A stretch of DNA of 64,000 bases, taken from Chenopodium formosanum. Its lineage: Eukaryota > Streptophyta > Magnoliopsida > Caryophyllales > Amaranthaceae. Location: positions 17,321,203 to 17,385,202 of the forward strand of contig CM044875.1 in assembly GCA_024500155.1 (NCBI GenBank), in the 5' to 3' direction. Each line of letters starts with the position of its first letter. Position 1 is the stretch's first letter. Positions 31,466-43,371 of the stretch are shown one piece after another. Position numbers and translations under genes: made by a program. The notes below the pieces were generated by a model. The model saw nothing but the letters and a program-made list of their open reading frames with translations. It did not search any database and was not told the origin of the DNA.

Positions 31466-32698
31466 CCCAAGAAGATAATGAGGATGCTTGGTGTACTAAT
31501 TTTAAGAACTATTTAATCGATGGAGAATATCTTTAAGGAAGTCACAAGAAGGATCAGTTGGCTATTCGAAGGCTAGCTTCTTATTTCACAATATTAAAAG
31601 GTTTGTTGTATCATAAAAGTTTTGATGGAAACTTGTAAATATGCATCGATGGTGAATAGACACAAAGGATCATGGAAGAAGTACATGGGGGAGAATGTGG
31701 GCCTTATATGAATAGAAGGATGCTTGCTCGGAAGATTCTTTGATCAGGGTATTACTGGACCACTTTGGAAAGTGATTGCATCCATTTCGTACGAACATGC
31801 AAAAAATGTCAGCTATTTTCTAATCTTAATCATATGCCATGTTAGCCTAAATAATTTTACTTCACCATGACCCTTTTCCAGCTGGGGCATAGATATCATT
31901 GGGCAAATACATCCGAAAGCTTCGAACGGGCATCAATATATATTGGTTGTTGTTGATTATTTTTCAAAATGGGTGGAGGCATCATCATATTCAAAACTAG
32001 GGGCAAAACAAGTTTCAAAATTTGTGATCAATAAAATTATATGTCGGTATGGGGTACCTTTTGAAATTATCTCCGACAACGGTTCACAATTTGAAGGCTA
32101 TCTTAAAGAAACCCTTGAGAAGTACAAAATCAGGCATCACCAATCATCGCTATATCGTCATCAAACTAATGGAGCTGTTGAAGCAGCTAACAAAACCATC
32201 AAGACGAGAATCGCCAAGATGACGGATAGGGCTCGAGAATGGCCTGATAAACTGCCCTATGCACTGTGGGGATATAGAATTTCTATTCGAACGCCAACTG
32301 GGACTACTCCATATTCTTTGGTATATGGAATGGATCCACTTCTTCCAATCGAAAGCGAGATATCTGAAGAACAATGGTTTAAAGAACGATACGATGAACT
32401 TTCTTTAACAACTGAACGAAGGTTACAAGCCCTCCACAACATTCAAATTTATCAAAGACGCATTGCTCGAGATTTTAATAAAAAGGTCAGGGAAAGGAAC
32501 ATACAAGAAGGAGATTTGGTACTTAAGGAAAATCGAGCACCGATTCATGATCCGCGTGGAAAGTTCAAGCCAAACTGTTCTGGTCCATTTCTGGTCAAAC
32601 ATCTTACACCGGCAGGAGTGGTAAAATTGATGGATTTGGATGGAAATGAGTTTGTTCATTTCACCAACCTTGATCAGTTAAAAAAGTATTATGCTTGA
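31466..32698 (+). pseudogene. Element B integrase
   Basis: The zinc-binding part is broken by stops (RIMEEVHGGECG ... SGYYWTTLESD ... VRTCKKCQLFSN, about 31670-31830). The catalytic core is open: SWGIDIIGQIHPK (Asp), VVVDYFSKWVEASSYSKLGA, EIISDNGSQFEGYL (Asp), TNGAVEAANKTIKTRI (Glu), so the DDE triad is complete. It continues through GYRISIRTPTGTTPYSLVYG to the C-terminal GPFLVKHLTPAGVVKLMDLD and a stop at 32696-32698. No chromodomain is visible. Integrase would insert the cDNA copy. Confidence 0.87.
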
Positions 32699-33165
32699 TT
32701 GGTTCAGTGTTGTATTTGTGAGATTCGCAAAAAAAAATGTGAATCTCCTACTAGCTTTAGATAGGTATATGTGTATCATGTTAAAGTTTAGATTTCATTC
32801 ATGTTTGCATTGCATGCTTAAGGGTCATGTATAAATATTCATTATTATTAAAAGATCATGATCAAGTCGATACTTAACAAAATATGATTACAACAACAAA
32901 TAGTTTTTCTTTTATTCAAACATAACACTAACTCCCTCGCTTTTTGGCGAGATTACAACCATTTTTTTTCTTTTTTTTAAGAAAAAAAACCATGAAAACA
33001 AAAACCATGTACACCATGCCCGAAAGACCATTGCCTTCATATATGATTTCTTCTTTTGGAATTAAAAATACACAAACAAGGGAAACACGAGTACAAGTAT
33101 TGAAGTACAATAAGGAAATCCTTCTAAGGATTTGTTCAAGCATCGTCCTCAAAGTCCTCCAACAA
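32699..33165. other. Short region between integrase and the antisense gene of element B
   Basis: Probably the 3' end and UTR of the antisense gene on the minus strand (sequence related to that gene, FEDDA before 33150, still reads there). A T-run lies at 32962-32983. No other gene is seen. Confidence 0.45.
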
Positions 33166-34287
33166 TCATGTTGTGTAGGACTTGGTAGGAACATCATCTT
33201 TAAGAACTGGAAATGCTGGGAGCATTCGTGCAAATTGCCATACACGAGATGATGCCCTAAGAGCTTCCACATTACCAATTTCATAGGTGGTACAAGGTAC
33301 CACTAGGAGCTCATGGAGTTCTAGGAGTCGTTGGAGTTGGCCCCTTGTCTCAAGCATCTCCAAGGAAGATAGAAGGTGACGCAACACAATCCTGGGAGTT
33401 GAACACCTCTGTGCCTGCTAGTGCTAATTATTATGGAATCTATGTTGAGAAACGAAATGATCCATTCCACATCATCTTCGGCAAAAAGGTCTGTCCATGC
33501 ACCATGGTTACAACATTGACGGAATATAGGGAAAAAACCTCTCTCCCGAATATGTCGGGTTTGGTAAGGAATTCGAATAGGTGGTCTAGACAACTTGAAT
33601 TTCTCACATAACCAGAGTTGAAGCATAATTGGACATCCTTTAACGAAACCCCTTGGATTTTGTTTCAGATGGTCAAGCCTCATCATAAGTTCCCCTAGGA
33701 TAAGAGGCCTTAAACGGTTCCCTGACTCAATCTGTGACAACAAAGAAAGGCAGCGAACATGACATGAAAATAATGATTCTTTGAGTAAAATTAGGCCAAG
33801 CAATAAAAGGATGCAAGCTCTTTCTTAGCACTTTTGAAAATTTTCATTGTTGAGAAATTCCCAATGAGATAAAGAGAAAGTCTCAAGAAAGTTCTCTAAC
33901 ATTAAAATGCCAAGCAGGCGATAATTGCTTTCCATATTTAACGGTATACCTAGCAAATCCCTCAAGACCGCATCAGTTGCCCTTGGGTCAGCAGGTGTAA
34001 TCACACGGCCTCGTTTATGAAGACCTAATAAACCCTCCATTTCTTCTAGAAGAGGAGTCATTTCCGTCTCTCCAAAGCAAAAAAACATGGCGTTCTTCAT
34101 CCCAAAATTCAACTGCAGCATGAATCATATCATACCGAGGTTGAATAGCTAGGAGAGGGGTGATGGTTCCGGTAAAGACACTAGTATAAGGGGAAAGGCG
34201 AGGTGGGGAAATATTTTCTACCACCCCTTTTAGTTGGAGCTTTCTAGCTCCACTGATTTCATTGATTTCCTGATACATTGCATTCAT
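33166..34287 (-). pseudogene. Antisense gene of element B: plant-mobile-domain-like protein
   Basis: Minus strand from ATG 34287: MNAMYQEINEISGARKLQLK, VFTGTITPLLAIQPRYDMIH, AAVEFWDEERHVF; after a frameshift CFGETEMTPLLEEMEGLLGL; then GNRLRPLILGELMMRLDHLK, FVKGCPIMLQLWLCEKFKL and VEWIISFLNIDSI; and, in another frame, EMLETRGQLQRLLELHELLV. The pattern EFWD ... F.FG.TEMTPLLEE..GLLG ... I.LQLWL.EK.. fits the plant mobile domain / DUF7745-like family, host-type proteins also carried by transposons. Two or three frameshifts inactivate this copy. It lies downstream of integrase and opposes pol. Its own TATA box is at 34389-34400. Confidence 0.65.
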
Positions 34288-34388
34288 GTTTCTTAGGAAA
34301 AAAAAGAGGAGAAAAGAAGTAAGACTTGAGAAGCCTGAAAGAAGAAGGAAGGGATTGATTTAGTGTAGAATGAATAAACATCACCTCC

Positions 34389-34400
34389 CTTTATATAGGG
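34389..34400 (-). promoter_or_regulatory. TATA box of the plant-mobile-domain-like antisense gene
   Basis: The minus strand reads CCCTATATAAAG, about 105 bp before the ATG at 34287, followed by a pyrimidine-rich leader (CTTCCTTCTTCTTTCAGG). This is a near-ideal plant TATA box. Confidence 0.7.
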
Positions 34401-34625
34401 GTGGTGGTGATAATGGTGCCAGGAAGAAAAGGCCGAAAGAATTTGCTTTTCGGAAAACTCAGTACAAACCACCTGGTGTTTTTGCATCCGAAATCCATAG
34501 TTTATGTTATGTTCTTTCAAGAATGATTGTTATTTTCCCTCAAACTCATGCAATTTGGAATTTTGATCTTTGCTTAGAGGATCCAATAAATATCCGTCTA
34601 AATTAAACTAGTACAAGGTTAAGCA

Positions 34626-34960
34626 GATTTTTCAACCGCACCCAAGCCAATATTTGTGTTGCAATTGAGTGAGAACTTCACTCTATATTTTTAGCCAATT
34701 TTTCAACTGCATCCAAGCAAACATTTGTGTTGCAATTGAGTGAGAATTTCACTCTATTTTTCAGCTAGTTATTCAACTGCACTCAAGCCAACATTTGTGT
34801 TGCAATTGAGTGAGAACTTCACTTTATTTTTTTTTTCAGCCAGTTTTTCAACTGCATCCAAGCCAACATTTGTGTTGCAATTGAGTGAGAATTTCACTCT
34901 ATTTTTCAGCCAATTTTTCAACTGCACCCAAGCCAATGTTTAAATGATAATCAATTGGGA
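34626..34960. repeat. 71-bp tandem repeat array, about 4.5 copies
   Basis: Each unit carries TTTTTCAACTGCA(C/T)CCAAGCCAA, then TTGTGTTGCAATTGAGTGAG and TTCACTCTATTTTT. GCAATTGAG occurs at 34661, 34732, 34802 and 34877, so the period is 70-75 bp, and a fifth unit is partial. It lies between the antisense gene promoter and the 3' LTR of element B. Confidence 0.92.
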
Positions 34961-35940
34961 TTTTCCTTCCTTTTTTTCTCAGAAACATACATCAAAATTT
35001 TGTGTCTTTTCTCAAACATTGATTATTGTTTTATTTAAACTCAATCAATGTGGGGCAATCTGTAGACACCAAATTTTGATCCTACTTTTGTAATTATCAC
35101 TATTAATTATCTTTTATTATTATAGATATCGTTTTTTGCAAATAATTATTATTATTTTGCTAAATATTTTTATAAACTTAACGACGTTTGTTTTATTATT
35201 TAAAATGAAGAAAATGAGTAATAATAATGATTTTTTTTTATTCATAATTTCATACATGTTACAATTTGTACTTCTAAACTACTAAATTACAAAATATTGA
35301 AGTACAGCCAACACTACATATATTTTTACCCTGCTCCACCGAAATAATTTTCGGGCTTTACTTGTGGATTAACAAGTAAATTAATACAGCCATTAGGAGG
35401 ACCACTAGCCCCACCATGTACATGAAGTACACCCTTATCATCCTCATGTCTTCCTCAAAGGTGAAGACAAGCTGATCTTCCTGGTTTTCTTGAAACATGT
35501 GGCCGAGTTTAATGGTGGTTTAAGGAGGAAGATGGAAGAAGATAAGAATTAAGTGGTGAGTGGAGATTTTGGATAATAGTAATTTCTTTTTATAGTAAAA
35601 AGTGGGTGTTTTAGACCGTATTTTTATACATATAATAATCGTATAGTATAAAGTACAATATTTTTTTGTCTCGCCAGGGGAATATGTCATTTTCTTTATA
35701 AACAAGCATTGTTTACTCCTTTAGAGTATAACAAGTATATTCGTATGTTCACTTAGACTGTTAGAGTTTTTTTTTATAATTTTATTTATTTATTTAATTT
35801 TTTATTTTATTTTATCTAGTTTTTATTTATTTATTTATTTATTTATTTTTATTTTTATTTATTTTTTTATTTTTTTGCGATTTGTGCACTACTCTAGTTT
35901 ACCTATAAAGTCCACTACTCTAAAGACCCATGACTGACCA

Positions 35941-36494
35941 ATAGGGGTGTCCATTATTCGGATAAAAACCGAAATCCAATCCAATCCAAACTGAATTATC
36001 AATTCGGATCGGATCCAAACTTTAAATCGGATCGGATTGAATTTTTTTTGAAAATTCGGATTTTCGAATCGGACCAGATTGACCTTGTTCGGATCCAAAA
36101 TACCGAAATAACCGAATTATGAAAGCGTTATTTTACAAAAAATTATTGTTAATATTAGTCATATTAAACTATGTTTATGATTATAATAACATTAATCATG
36201 TAAACCTATGTTTTCAATACTCGTATAAATCATGTACTACTATACTTTCAAGAATTGTATTTTGTTAATGCAATTTTAGTTTTATAATCGAATTAGACCA
36301 AAAAAAATTAGCAACGTATTTTAATTCGGATTTTCGGATTGGATCCAAATAACCGAATTATAATTCGGATTGGATCGGATTGGATTTGGTAAGTAATTCG
36401 GATCGGATTGGATTTGAAAATTAAAAACCGAAATTTATTTCGGATCGGATTGGATTTGGGCTAAATCTAAACCGAAAATCAAATAGACACCTCT
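35941..36494. mobile_element. hAT-like MITE, 554 bp, inside the LTR of element B
   Basis: Flanked by an exact 8-bp duplication ACTGACCA (35933-35940 and 36495-36502). Ends ATAGGGGTGTCC and (reverse complement) AGAGGTGTCTA are imperfect inverted repeats. The interior consists of AATTCGGATCGGAT-like words in both orientations. Size, ends and duplication class resemble the MITE at 10391-10934. Confidence 0.78.
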
Positions 36495-36823
36495 ACTGAC
36501 CAAGGTAGGGAAATGACAAACATTCCCTTTCTTGAGTAAAAACTTTTTAGCATTATGAGTTGTGGACTAAGATAATACCACCTTTTTTTTTTCCTTCAAT
36601 CTATATTGGATCCGATTAATTTCAATTCGGGCCAATTGTACCAATATTTATCTAGCATGATAGATATATGGATGTGAGTAATTTGCGGGACAGTGGGAAT
36701 TTGATGGTTAATGTTACGTGTACAATGAAATAATGCAGTATGTATTTTAGTAATTATAATGGAGCAATCATATTGAATTTCTTGTTTCAATTTACTATTG
36801 ACGCAGCAGCGTATACTACAGAT

Positions 36824-36851
36824 CTTTTTTTTTTTTTTTTTTTTTTTTTAC
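36824..36851. repeat. Poly-T run
   Basis: About 27 uninterrupted T bases within the LTR of element B; a simple repeat without other signal. Confidence 0.9.
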
Positions 36852-38049
36852 CTTTGTTTTTGTTGTTTTGTGCACACCATACCACCGTAGGCCATAATGG
36901 TATGTAACTTTTTTTATGTTTATTTTTATCTTTTATCTTTTTTTTATGACTTATTTATTTTAATCTAGTTTTTGTATCCTTCGTCAATTTTGATGAACAT
37001 TGTCAATAGTGAATAACGTTACCTTTTTTTATCCCCACCGGTTAATATTGTATCCAATAAATTTCAATATTGGATCAATTGTATCAATATTTCATACGTG
37101 TCACATATTGCATATCACTATTCAAAACACTATTTGACATTATTCAAATAGTATTTTCCGTTACGTTAATTTGCGTTGCCGACGTGAATTTGGTCTTCTG
37201 TTTTATTTGTTTTCCTGTTGTTTTGATCTAGTTTTGTATCTTTTACTCTTTTTTTTTTACGACTATGATAAGTATAAATTTGTGTTTTAGTAAAGTGAGG
37301 CAAGATAAGAGTTCATCCTTTTTTTTAAAGGTCATTCGGTTAAGGGAATATATTTTACTCTTGACTACCTTAAATTTATGTCGTATGACTTAATATTGTA
37401 TGATTTTACATGGTGTATTTTCACTTTGACCATGTCAATCTTATGATTTTATATGATTTACCTTACTTTATACTTTTAGTAAGGGTTATTATTTGAAATG
37501 CTCGTATTTATAAGGTTTTGTCGTATGTTTAGATGTTCTTGGGTAATTTATATGTACTATCTAATAAGGGCAGGGGTTATATATAAACTCTAAAATATTA
37601 TGTCCAACCCTACTGGTATTGTAACCTAATGTCTTTGTGTAACTTTCAGAGCTGACATCTCAGAGCTGATATTTATTTTATAAGCGTTGTTTTAGTACCT
37701 TGGTGAGTATAATAGTCACTAAATAAATTTAGGCACTCTGTTATCGTATGCCATGTGAGCATTATTTTTGAGTTGTGACATGACTTGGTCATATATTTTC
37801 TTCTTTGTAATACCATGGAATTTTAGAACCTTTTTATTATATGAATATTAGAGTTGATTTTATTACGGTTTTCATTATTTTATCAGTTTTATTGTTGCAA
37901 AACAGATTAAGTAGTTTGTTACATATAAAACGAGAGGATTAAATATCAAGATTCTCATTATTACCAAAATCTTGATATTTACCAAAATAATCCTTGAATT
38001 ATATTTTATTTACTTTTTTTTATTTACAAATTAACCCCTTTATTTTCCT

Positions 38050-38057
38050 ATAAATAC
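38050..38057 (+). promoter_or_regulatory. TATA box in the LTR of element B
   Basis: TATAAATA in context TTCCTATAAATACCCCC, followed by TCTCTCTCTAAAAATTC leader-like sequence. It supports reading 35061-40615 as one LTR with a U3 of about 3 kb. Confidence 0.55.
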
Positions 38058-39274
38058 CCCCTAATTTTCTCATTTTAACACACCAAAATTTCCTACAAAT
38101 TCTCTCTCTAAAAATTCTCCTCTAATATTTTGCTTTAGTTAAAATCTCTCTAATTTAGCTTTATTTTTAAGTTATTAGCTTATAAAAAGCATCATATAAT
38201 TAAGTTTTTATTTTTTTAAAGTATTGTTATTATCTTCAATTCCTATATAAAAAAAAAAAAAAAAAATCTCAAATTCAAGTATTGTGGTTATTTTCATCTT
38301 TGTTAAAAAAAATTAGTTAATTATTTAAGTATTCCTACTCTATACTAAAACCAAAAAAAAAAATTTATTTTTTAAGATTTAGTTTTATTTTTCAAGTTTA
38401 TTTTCTATAATCAAAAATAAAAAAAAAGGTTCATTAGCTTTATTTTGCACTAATTTCTTTTAATATCTTAAAATTCCAAAAAATATCACTTAGTCTCTTT
38501 CATTGCATTTTAATTAAGGATTTATCACCTTTTAATCCTTGATAAACAAAAGAGGTTATCCAAAAAATAGCTACATCTAGCTCAAGGTATTATCTTTATT
38601 CCTTTCTTAATTTCCTTAATTATTATTATGCTAACTAATGTGTTTGTTTCCATTTGATGATACCAATAGGGGTAATGACGATATTAGGTGCTAAATTAGC
38701 CCTAAATCTTTCATTACTCCAAATTAGAAAGCCAAGCATATTAGTGAGGTGATAGGTTACAAAGAGGGAGGTTAATTGCATTTTGCATTGCATCTCAATC
38801 TAATGCATTTTAAATATGAAAGGTTAATATATTCATGTGTTTGTCTAAGATATATTTTTTTTAAAATAATTTCCTTCTTAAAGTGAGCTTAAAGACCTAA
38901 GGAATAAAGAGTTTATGTAAAGGATGTTCAAGAGTGAAGAGTTATTTACTACGTCCCAAAGATGGCCTATAAAAAAACCCTTAAGTCCAAAAACAGTTCT
39001 ATTTCTTTATCTCAAGTGATAGAACTTTTCAAGAACTTTCCAACTGTATCTCACAATAAATTTTTCGATTTTTTTATGATTTTTAATGATTTTTTTAGTT
39101 TAAACTATCAAAGAGATGAAATAGGCACGTTTTTCTCTTAATTTTTTTTTTAAAAAAATTGTATTAATTTATTTTCAAAAAACTAATGGTGTCATGGAAC
39201 CTATATTACACTATATCTTGTATTTATATTTATAGAACTTTACTTATTAAGAGTTTTAAGTAAATTTAATTTTA

Positions 39275-39540
39275 TCTAGAGATGACTTCAGAAATAAGAG
39301 TTTTTCAAAATTTTTAATTCTAAAAAAATGTTTTAAAATCTTTAATCTTATTTTTAAAGATGACTTTAGAAATAAGAGTTATTAATAAAATTTAATTATT
39401 GTTTTAAAAAAAAATCTTTAATATTATTAAAAAAATGACTTTTGAAATAAGTGATGTCTTAAGGACTTTAATTTCATTTTAAGACGACTTCAGAAATAAG
39501 AGTTTTAACAAACTTTAAAATTTTTAATAATTTTATGAAC
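39275..39540. repeat. Degenerate tandem repeat with GACTT(C/T)(A/T)GAAATAAGAG units
   Basis: The phrase GA(T/C)GACTTCAGAAATAAGAG or close variants occur at about 39282, 39360, 39436 and 39484, separated by AT-rich spacers of 50-80 bp. It lies in the LTR of element B, downstream of the TATA box. Confidence 0.65.
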
Positions 39541-40615
39541 CTTCTTATTTCAAACCCTTTCGCGACACAAGAATGAATTGTAACTTTTGTTTTAATAATT
39601 AATGATAATTAATATAAGGTTATGGCCTCATTTCCAAACATGAGGTTAAGATTAATTATTTAGTTGTATAAGGTTGTAACAATTATCCATCTCCATAAAA
39701 ATAAGCTTATATCCTATTATAATTAGCCGATGGATTAATTGACAATCGGATATGATTAAATAGTTTATTGTTCCCTTTTATTTGGAAGTAAGGCCATGAC
39801 AGGTGTCGTGTTTTACTTGGTCAATTCCATTAAGCCTAAACACATAACCCTTAAAACCTTACAAAAATTACCCTTGAGTGTTTTTAAACCCAAAGTGAGA
39901 TTATACAGTGAACCCTTACAGTTTCACTCCAAAAAAATGCCTTGACCCACTAAAAAAGTCGTCAATTAGGATGCATTTGTTGAATTGTCTTCCTCAAAAG
40001 ACATTTTTGGTGATCACTAATCGGGGTGATTTTCCTCAACCAAGGTGGTTCATTTTACTTTTATTAGCTAATCCGTCAAAGATCACTAAGATCCCACTTA
40101 CAAAAAATGACGTTTATGTCAACTACCCAAATTAAAAACCCAATGGAATTGGTTATTTAAAACATGACATCTTTCCGAACTACGAAGGTTTTGATCCGTG
40201 AGTGAATCCAAAATCTCACTATGATCGGTACGTAGTGCAACTTTGGTGCTCAAACCTACCTTATATTAATTATTATATCATTTTGTTTTTTTGTGATTAA
40301 CATGTCTTAAAACTTGATTTTTAACAATGCAATAGTAAGAACCCGTTCCTTAGAACGGAAGGGAAGACGAGTTCTAGACGTTCAATTCTCTTAACCTAAA
40401 CCTCGAATCCTGTGCCTTATTTATCTTTATGGAGTTAGCAGTTAATTTTTTTTTTTTTTTTATGTTTTATTTCTTAAAATTGGCTGTTTTAAAATCCGTC
40501 CTTATTAGGATAAAAATAAGGTGGCGACTCTAAATTTTGTTTATAAGTCTTATCAGACACTTAAGTGGAACCTTTATAAACTAGTCTTTGTCTACTAAAA
40601 ACCTAGGTACCACAC

Positions 40616-42241
40616 TACCATAATTCCCTCATTCATGAGCCTATAAATACCCCTTCATACCTCTCATATTCTTCACACCAAAACTCAATTCTCTTCTTCT
40701 CTCTTATTCTTCTTCTTTTCCCTAAACCTTTTCATACTTTTCTTCTCCTCTTTTTACACAAATCATCCCGTTTATCTTTGAAGCCAGTTTTCGGGCACTT
40801 CTGGTCAGTTTTTGGGGTATTAACGTTTCACAAAAGATTGAACCTCTCAAAAAATCCTTAAGGTTAAGCTCAAGAATCACCCAATTCGGAGTTATATTGA
40901 AGGAGTTATGACCTCTTCAAGTTCTACCTATTCTTTCCAACGAAAATTCAATTCTCTTTAATCCTATTCTTTTATCTTCTTCATGGTTAGTTTTCTAAAA
41001 TACAAATACCTATTTCAAAGCTATAATTTTATATTAATGTATTATTGTAAAAGAGTTTTATAGTCCGTGCACATTAGATTTGAGTTTATGTTGTGATAAC
41101 CTTATGGTTATGTTATTTGCAAGGTGTATTCGTGATTGAACTTTGAAAGTGCGAAGTGTTGATTGATATTCGGAATCAAGGTTCTTGAGGTTCTTTTTGT
41201 GTTTTTCTAGCAAGGATCAAGGTACGTTTAGGTGGCTAGATACCTTTGAAAGTGATTGGTTTGAATAACATGTTGTATATGATTTTATTGGTGATTGAAT
41301 TAAATTGATTTGAATTATGTTTGGAGGTATTGATTTTTTTAAATAAAGGAATTGATTTTAAAAGGTTTGTTGAATTAAATAAAAGGTTTTCCAACGATGA
41401 GTTATTGATTTTGAAAAGTTATTAATATGAGATTTTATATTTAAAAGGTTTTGATTTTGAAAGTATGTGGAATTATTAAAAAGGAGTTTGAATGATATTG
41501 GAATTTATTGGATATTAAAAGGATTTATTGAACCATTGAATTATTATTATTAATGCTTTTTAAGCATGTTGGTAATCCCACTATGCGGATTTGGTTTATT
41601 GATAAGGCCTTGGACTTTGTATGACCCGGTCTTTCCTCAAGAATAGACTTGTAATATAAGGAGACTAGCTTGGGGGTGTGCACACTTGGGTAAGGAATTG
41701 GATTAAAAGAAATTAGTTCTTAATAAAGGAATTGGTTTTATTAACTATTATTTTGAATATTGAATCATTGGAATCGATTTTGGAATAATGAGTTTGAAAT
41801 TATTGGATTAATTATTGGAATTGATTTTTAAAGCATGTTGCAAATAAATTGAGTTTACATTATCTTGCACTTGTCGTACTTAGCATATTTTGCTAATCCG
41901 TATTTCTTATTTGTTTTGGTTCACCCTGTTTACCGTAATGGTAAGCACTGTTGACTATTTTCAGGTGGAGTCATGAATGAGCATATGGGAGTCCAGGGAT
42001 TTGCTTCACCTAGTTTAGGAATGTTGGTCTCGTCTTTATTTGAGTACTCATAACAATGTTACTATTTTTATAAGTATTAATAAAAGAAAGTTGAGTTTCC
42101 GCTGCAAGTTTTGTTATTGAGTTAAGTATTTTGAGTAGCCTTGCGTAATCACGTGGCGGTAACACTCCTAAGTCTATCTCTACGGTATAATTATATGTAT
42201 TATACTAGTATTTCCGTAGAGGGAGATTTGGGGGTGTTACA
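40616..42241 (+). mobile_element. LTR family C, 3' portion
   Basis: Homologous to 4705-5625: TATAAATA at 40642-40649, ATCTTTGAAGCCAGTTTT, CACTTCTGGTCAGTTTTTGG, CACCCAATTCGGAGTTATAT, GCAAGGATCAAGGTACGTT. It runs on to a proper LTR end, TTGGGGGTGTTACA (42228-42241), after which element A RNase H resumes. The piece lacks the LTR start. With the 3910 copy, the full LTR is about 2.4 kb. Confidence 0.75.
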
Positions 42242-43371
42242 ATCTCTGACTCCTTACTCATTGTGAATTAAATCAACGGAGAATATGCAACAAAGGATCC
42301 AAAGATGGTAGCATATCTAGAAGTAACTAAGAAAATCATCAAGGAATTCAAGGAATTCAAAATTGCGCAAGTACCAAGGAACCTAAACTCTTAAGCAGAC
42401 GCATTGGCAAACCTTGGGTCAAACATCAACCCTGATGAGTTCGGAGCCATACCTTTGGTACACGTTTTATCACCAGCTATAAAGAAAGAGTCAACCATGA
42501 ACGTTTATGAAATACAAGCAGACCCTATTGAGGAAGAAGACAGCTGGACAAAACCTCTCAAAGATTTCCTCGCTGACAAAATAACACCAACAGGGAAAAC
42601 CGCAGCTCACGCACTCGCCTTAAAAGCATCTAAGTATTGCCTGATCAGCAATGTCCTTTTCAAGAAGTCGGCAGTAGGGCCATTCCTACAATGCCTAGAG
42701 AAACAAGAAGCACAACAAGTCTTACAATCCCTACACAGTGGAGAATGTGGAAAACATTCAAGAGGAAGGAATTTAGCCAACAGAGCCCTTAGAATGGGGT
42801 ATTATTGGCCTAGCATGAGGAAGGACGCTGTAGAGTTTTCAAAGAAATGCCTAGAGTGTTAAAAACATGCACCCTTGACTCATCAACTGTCAGAAGAGCT
42901 ACATCCAACACTAACGCCTTGGCTATTTATGAAGTGGGGAATGGATATAGTAAAGTTATCCCCCTTATCGGGGCAAAGAGTTTACTGCTTAGCAATGACG
43001 GATTACTTTTCCAAATGGATAGAAGCCGAAGCATACAAAGACATCAAAGACAAGAACATCATCTCATTCATCAAGAAGAACATCCTAAGCAGATTTGGCT
43101 TACCAGCAGAAATCATCGCTGACAACGGATCCCAGTTCATCAGTAACAAAACAAGGAAATTTTTCAAGGAATGGAACATCTCCCTTGTCACATCCACACC
43201 ACAGTACCCACAAGAAAACGAACAAGCATAGTCAAGTAACAAAGTTCTCATCAGCAATATGAAGAAAAGGTTAGAATGCGCTAAAGGGAAATGGGCAGAC
43301 GAGCTACCCAACATACTGCGGGTAGATAGAACAACTCCAAAAGGCGCCACAGGTCACACTCTATTCTAACT
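42242..43371 (+). pseudogene. Element A second RNase H (end) and integrase (N-terminal and core)
   Basis: 42246 onward reads SDSLLIVN-stop-INGEYATKDPKM and ADALANLGSNINPDEFGAIP, the end of the archaeal-type RNase H. The frame 42404-42862 then gives the spacer and integrase zinc motif (LHSGECGKHSRGRNLANRAL, GYYWPSMRKDAV, KKCLEC-stop). The core follows: FMKWGMDIV (Asp), MTDYFSKWIEAEAYKDIKDK, IIADNGSQFIS (Asp), then YPQENEQA-stop-SSNK, where the family has Glu; the catalytic Glu codon is a TAG at 43229-43231. The sequence is cut at 43371 (TTPKGATGHTLF) by the LTR of element D. The integrase cannot be active. Confidence 0.87.

Larger units (their letters stand above)
21546..40615 (+). mobile_element. 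Element B: Ogre/Tat-like Ty3/gypsy retrotransposon with extra genes, left end missing
   Basis: Order on the plus strand: leader with a paired-motif block (21790-22090), an antisense gene (22113-23710), gag (23989-25446), protease (25459-26848), a second gag-like module (26861-28117), a second paired-motif block, G-patch (about 28661-28880), RT, RNase H, archaeal-type RNase H, integrase (to 32698), a second antisense gene (33166-34287), a 71-bp tandem array, polypurine tract and 3' LTR from 35061. A >5-kb LTR, extra ORFs and material between protease and RT recall Ogre elements. No 5' LTR is found at the left. The right limit is where LTR-C sequence starts, so the LTR may be incomplete. Confidence 0.75.
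35061..40615 (+). repeat. 3' LTR of element B (at least 5.5 kb)
   Basis: Starts TGTAGACACC directly after a purine-rich tract (GTGGGGCAATC, 35050-35060), the standard polypurine tract/LTR junction, and the same LTR start as element E. A TATA box (38050-38057) lies inside it, so U3 is about 3 kb. GGTGGCGACTCT near 40520 resembles the GGCGACTC motif near the LTR end and primer site of E. The end is set where LTR-C sequence begins. An LTR of this length is typical of Ogre elements. It contains a hAT-like MITE and many T-rich runs. No matching 5' LTR is in the window. Confidence 0.68.

Noticed and set aside
34740..34943. 67-codon frame with repeated FVLQLSENFTLFF
   Set aside because: It is a read-through of the 71-bp tandem repeat with no promoter or context for a protein.
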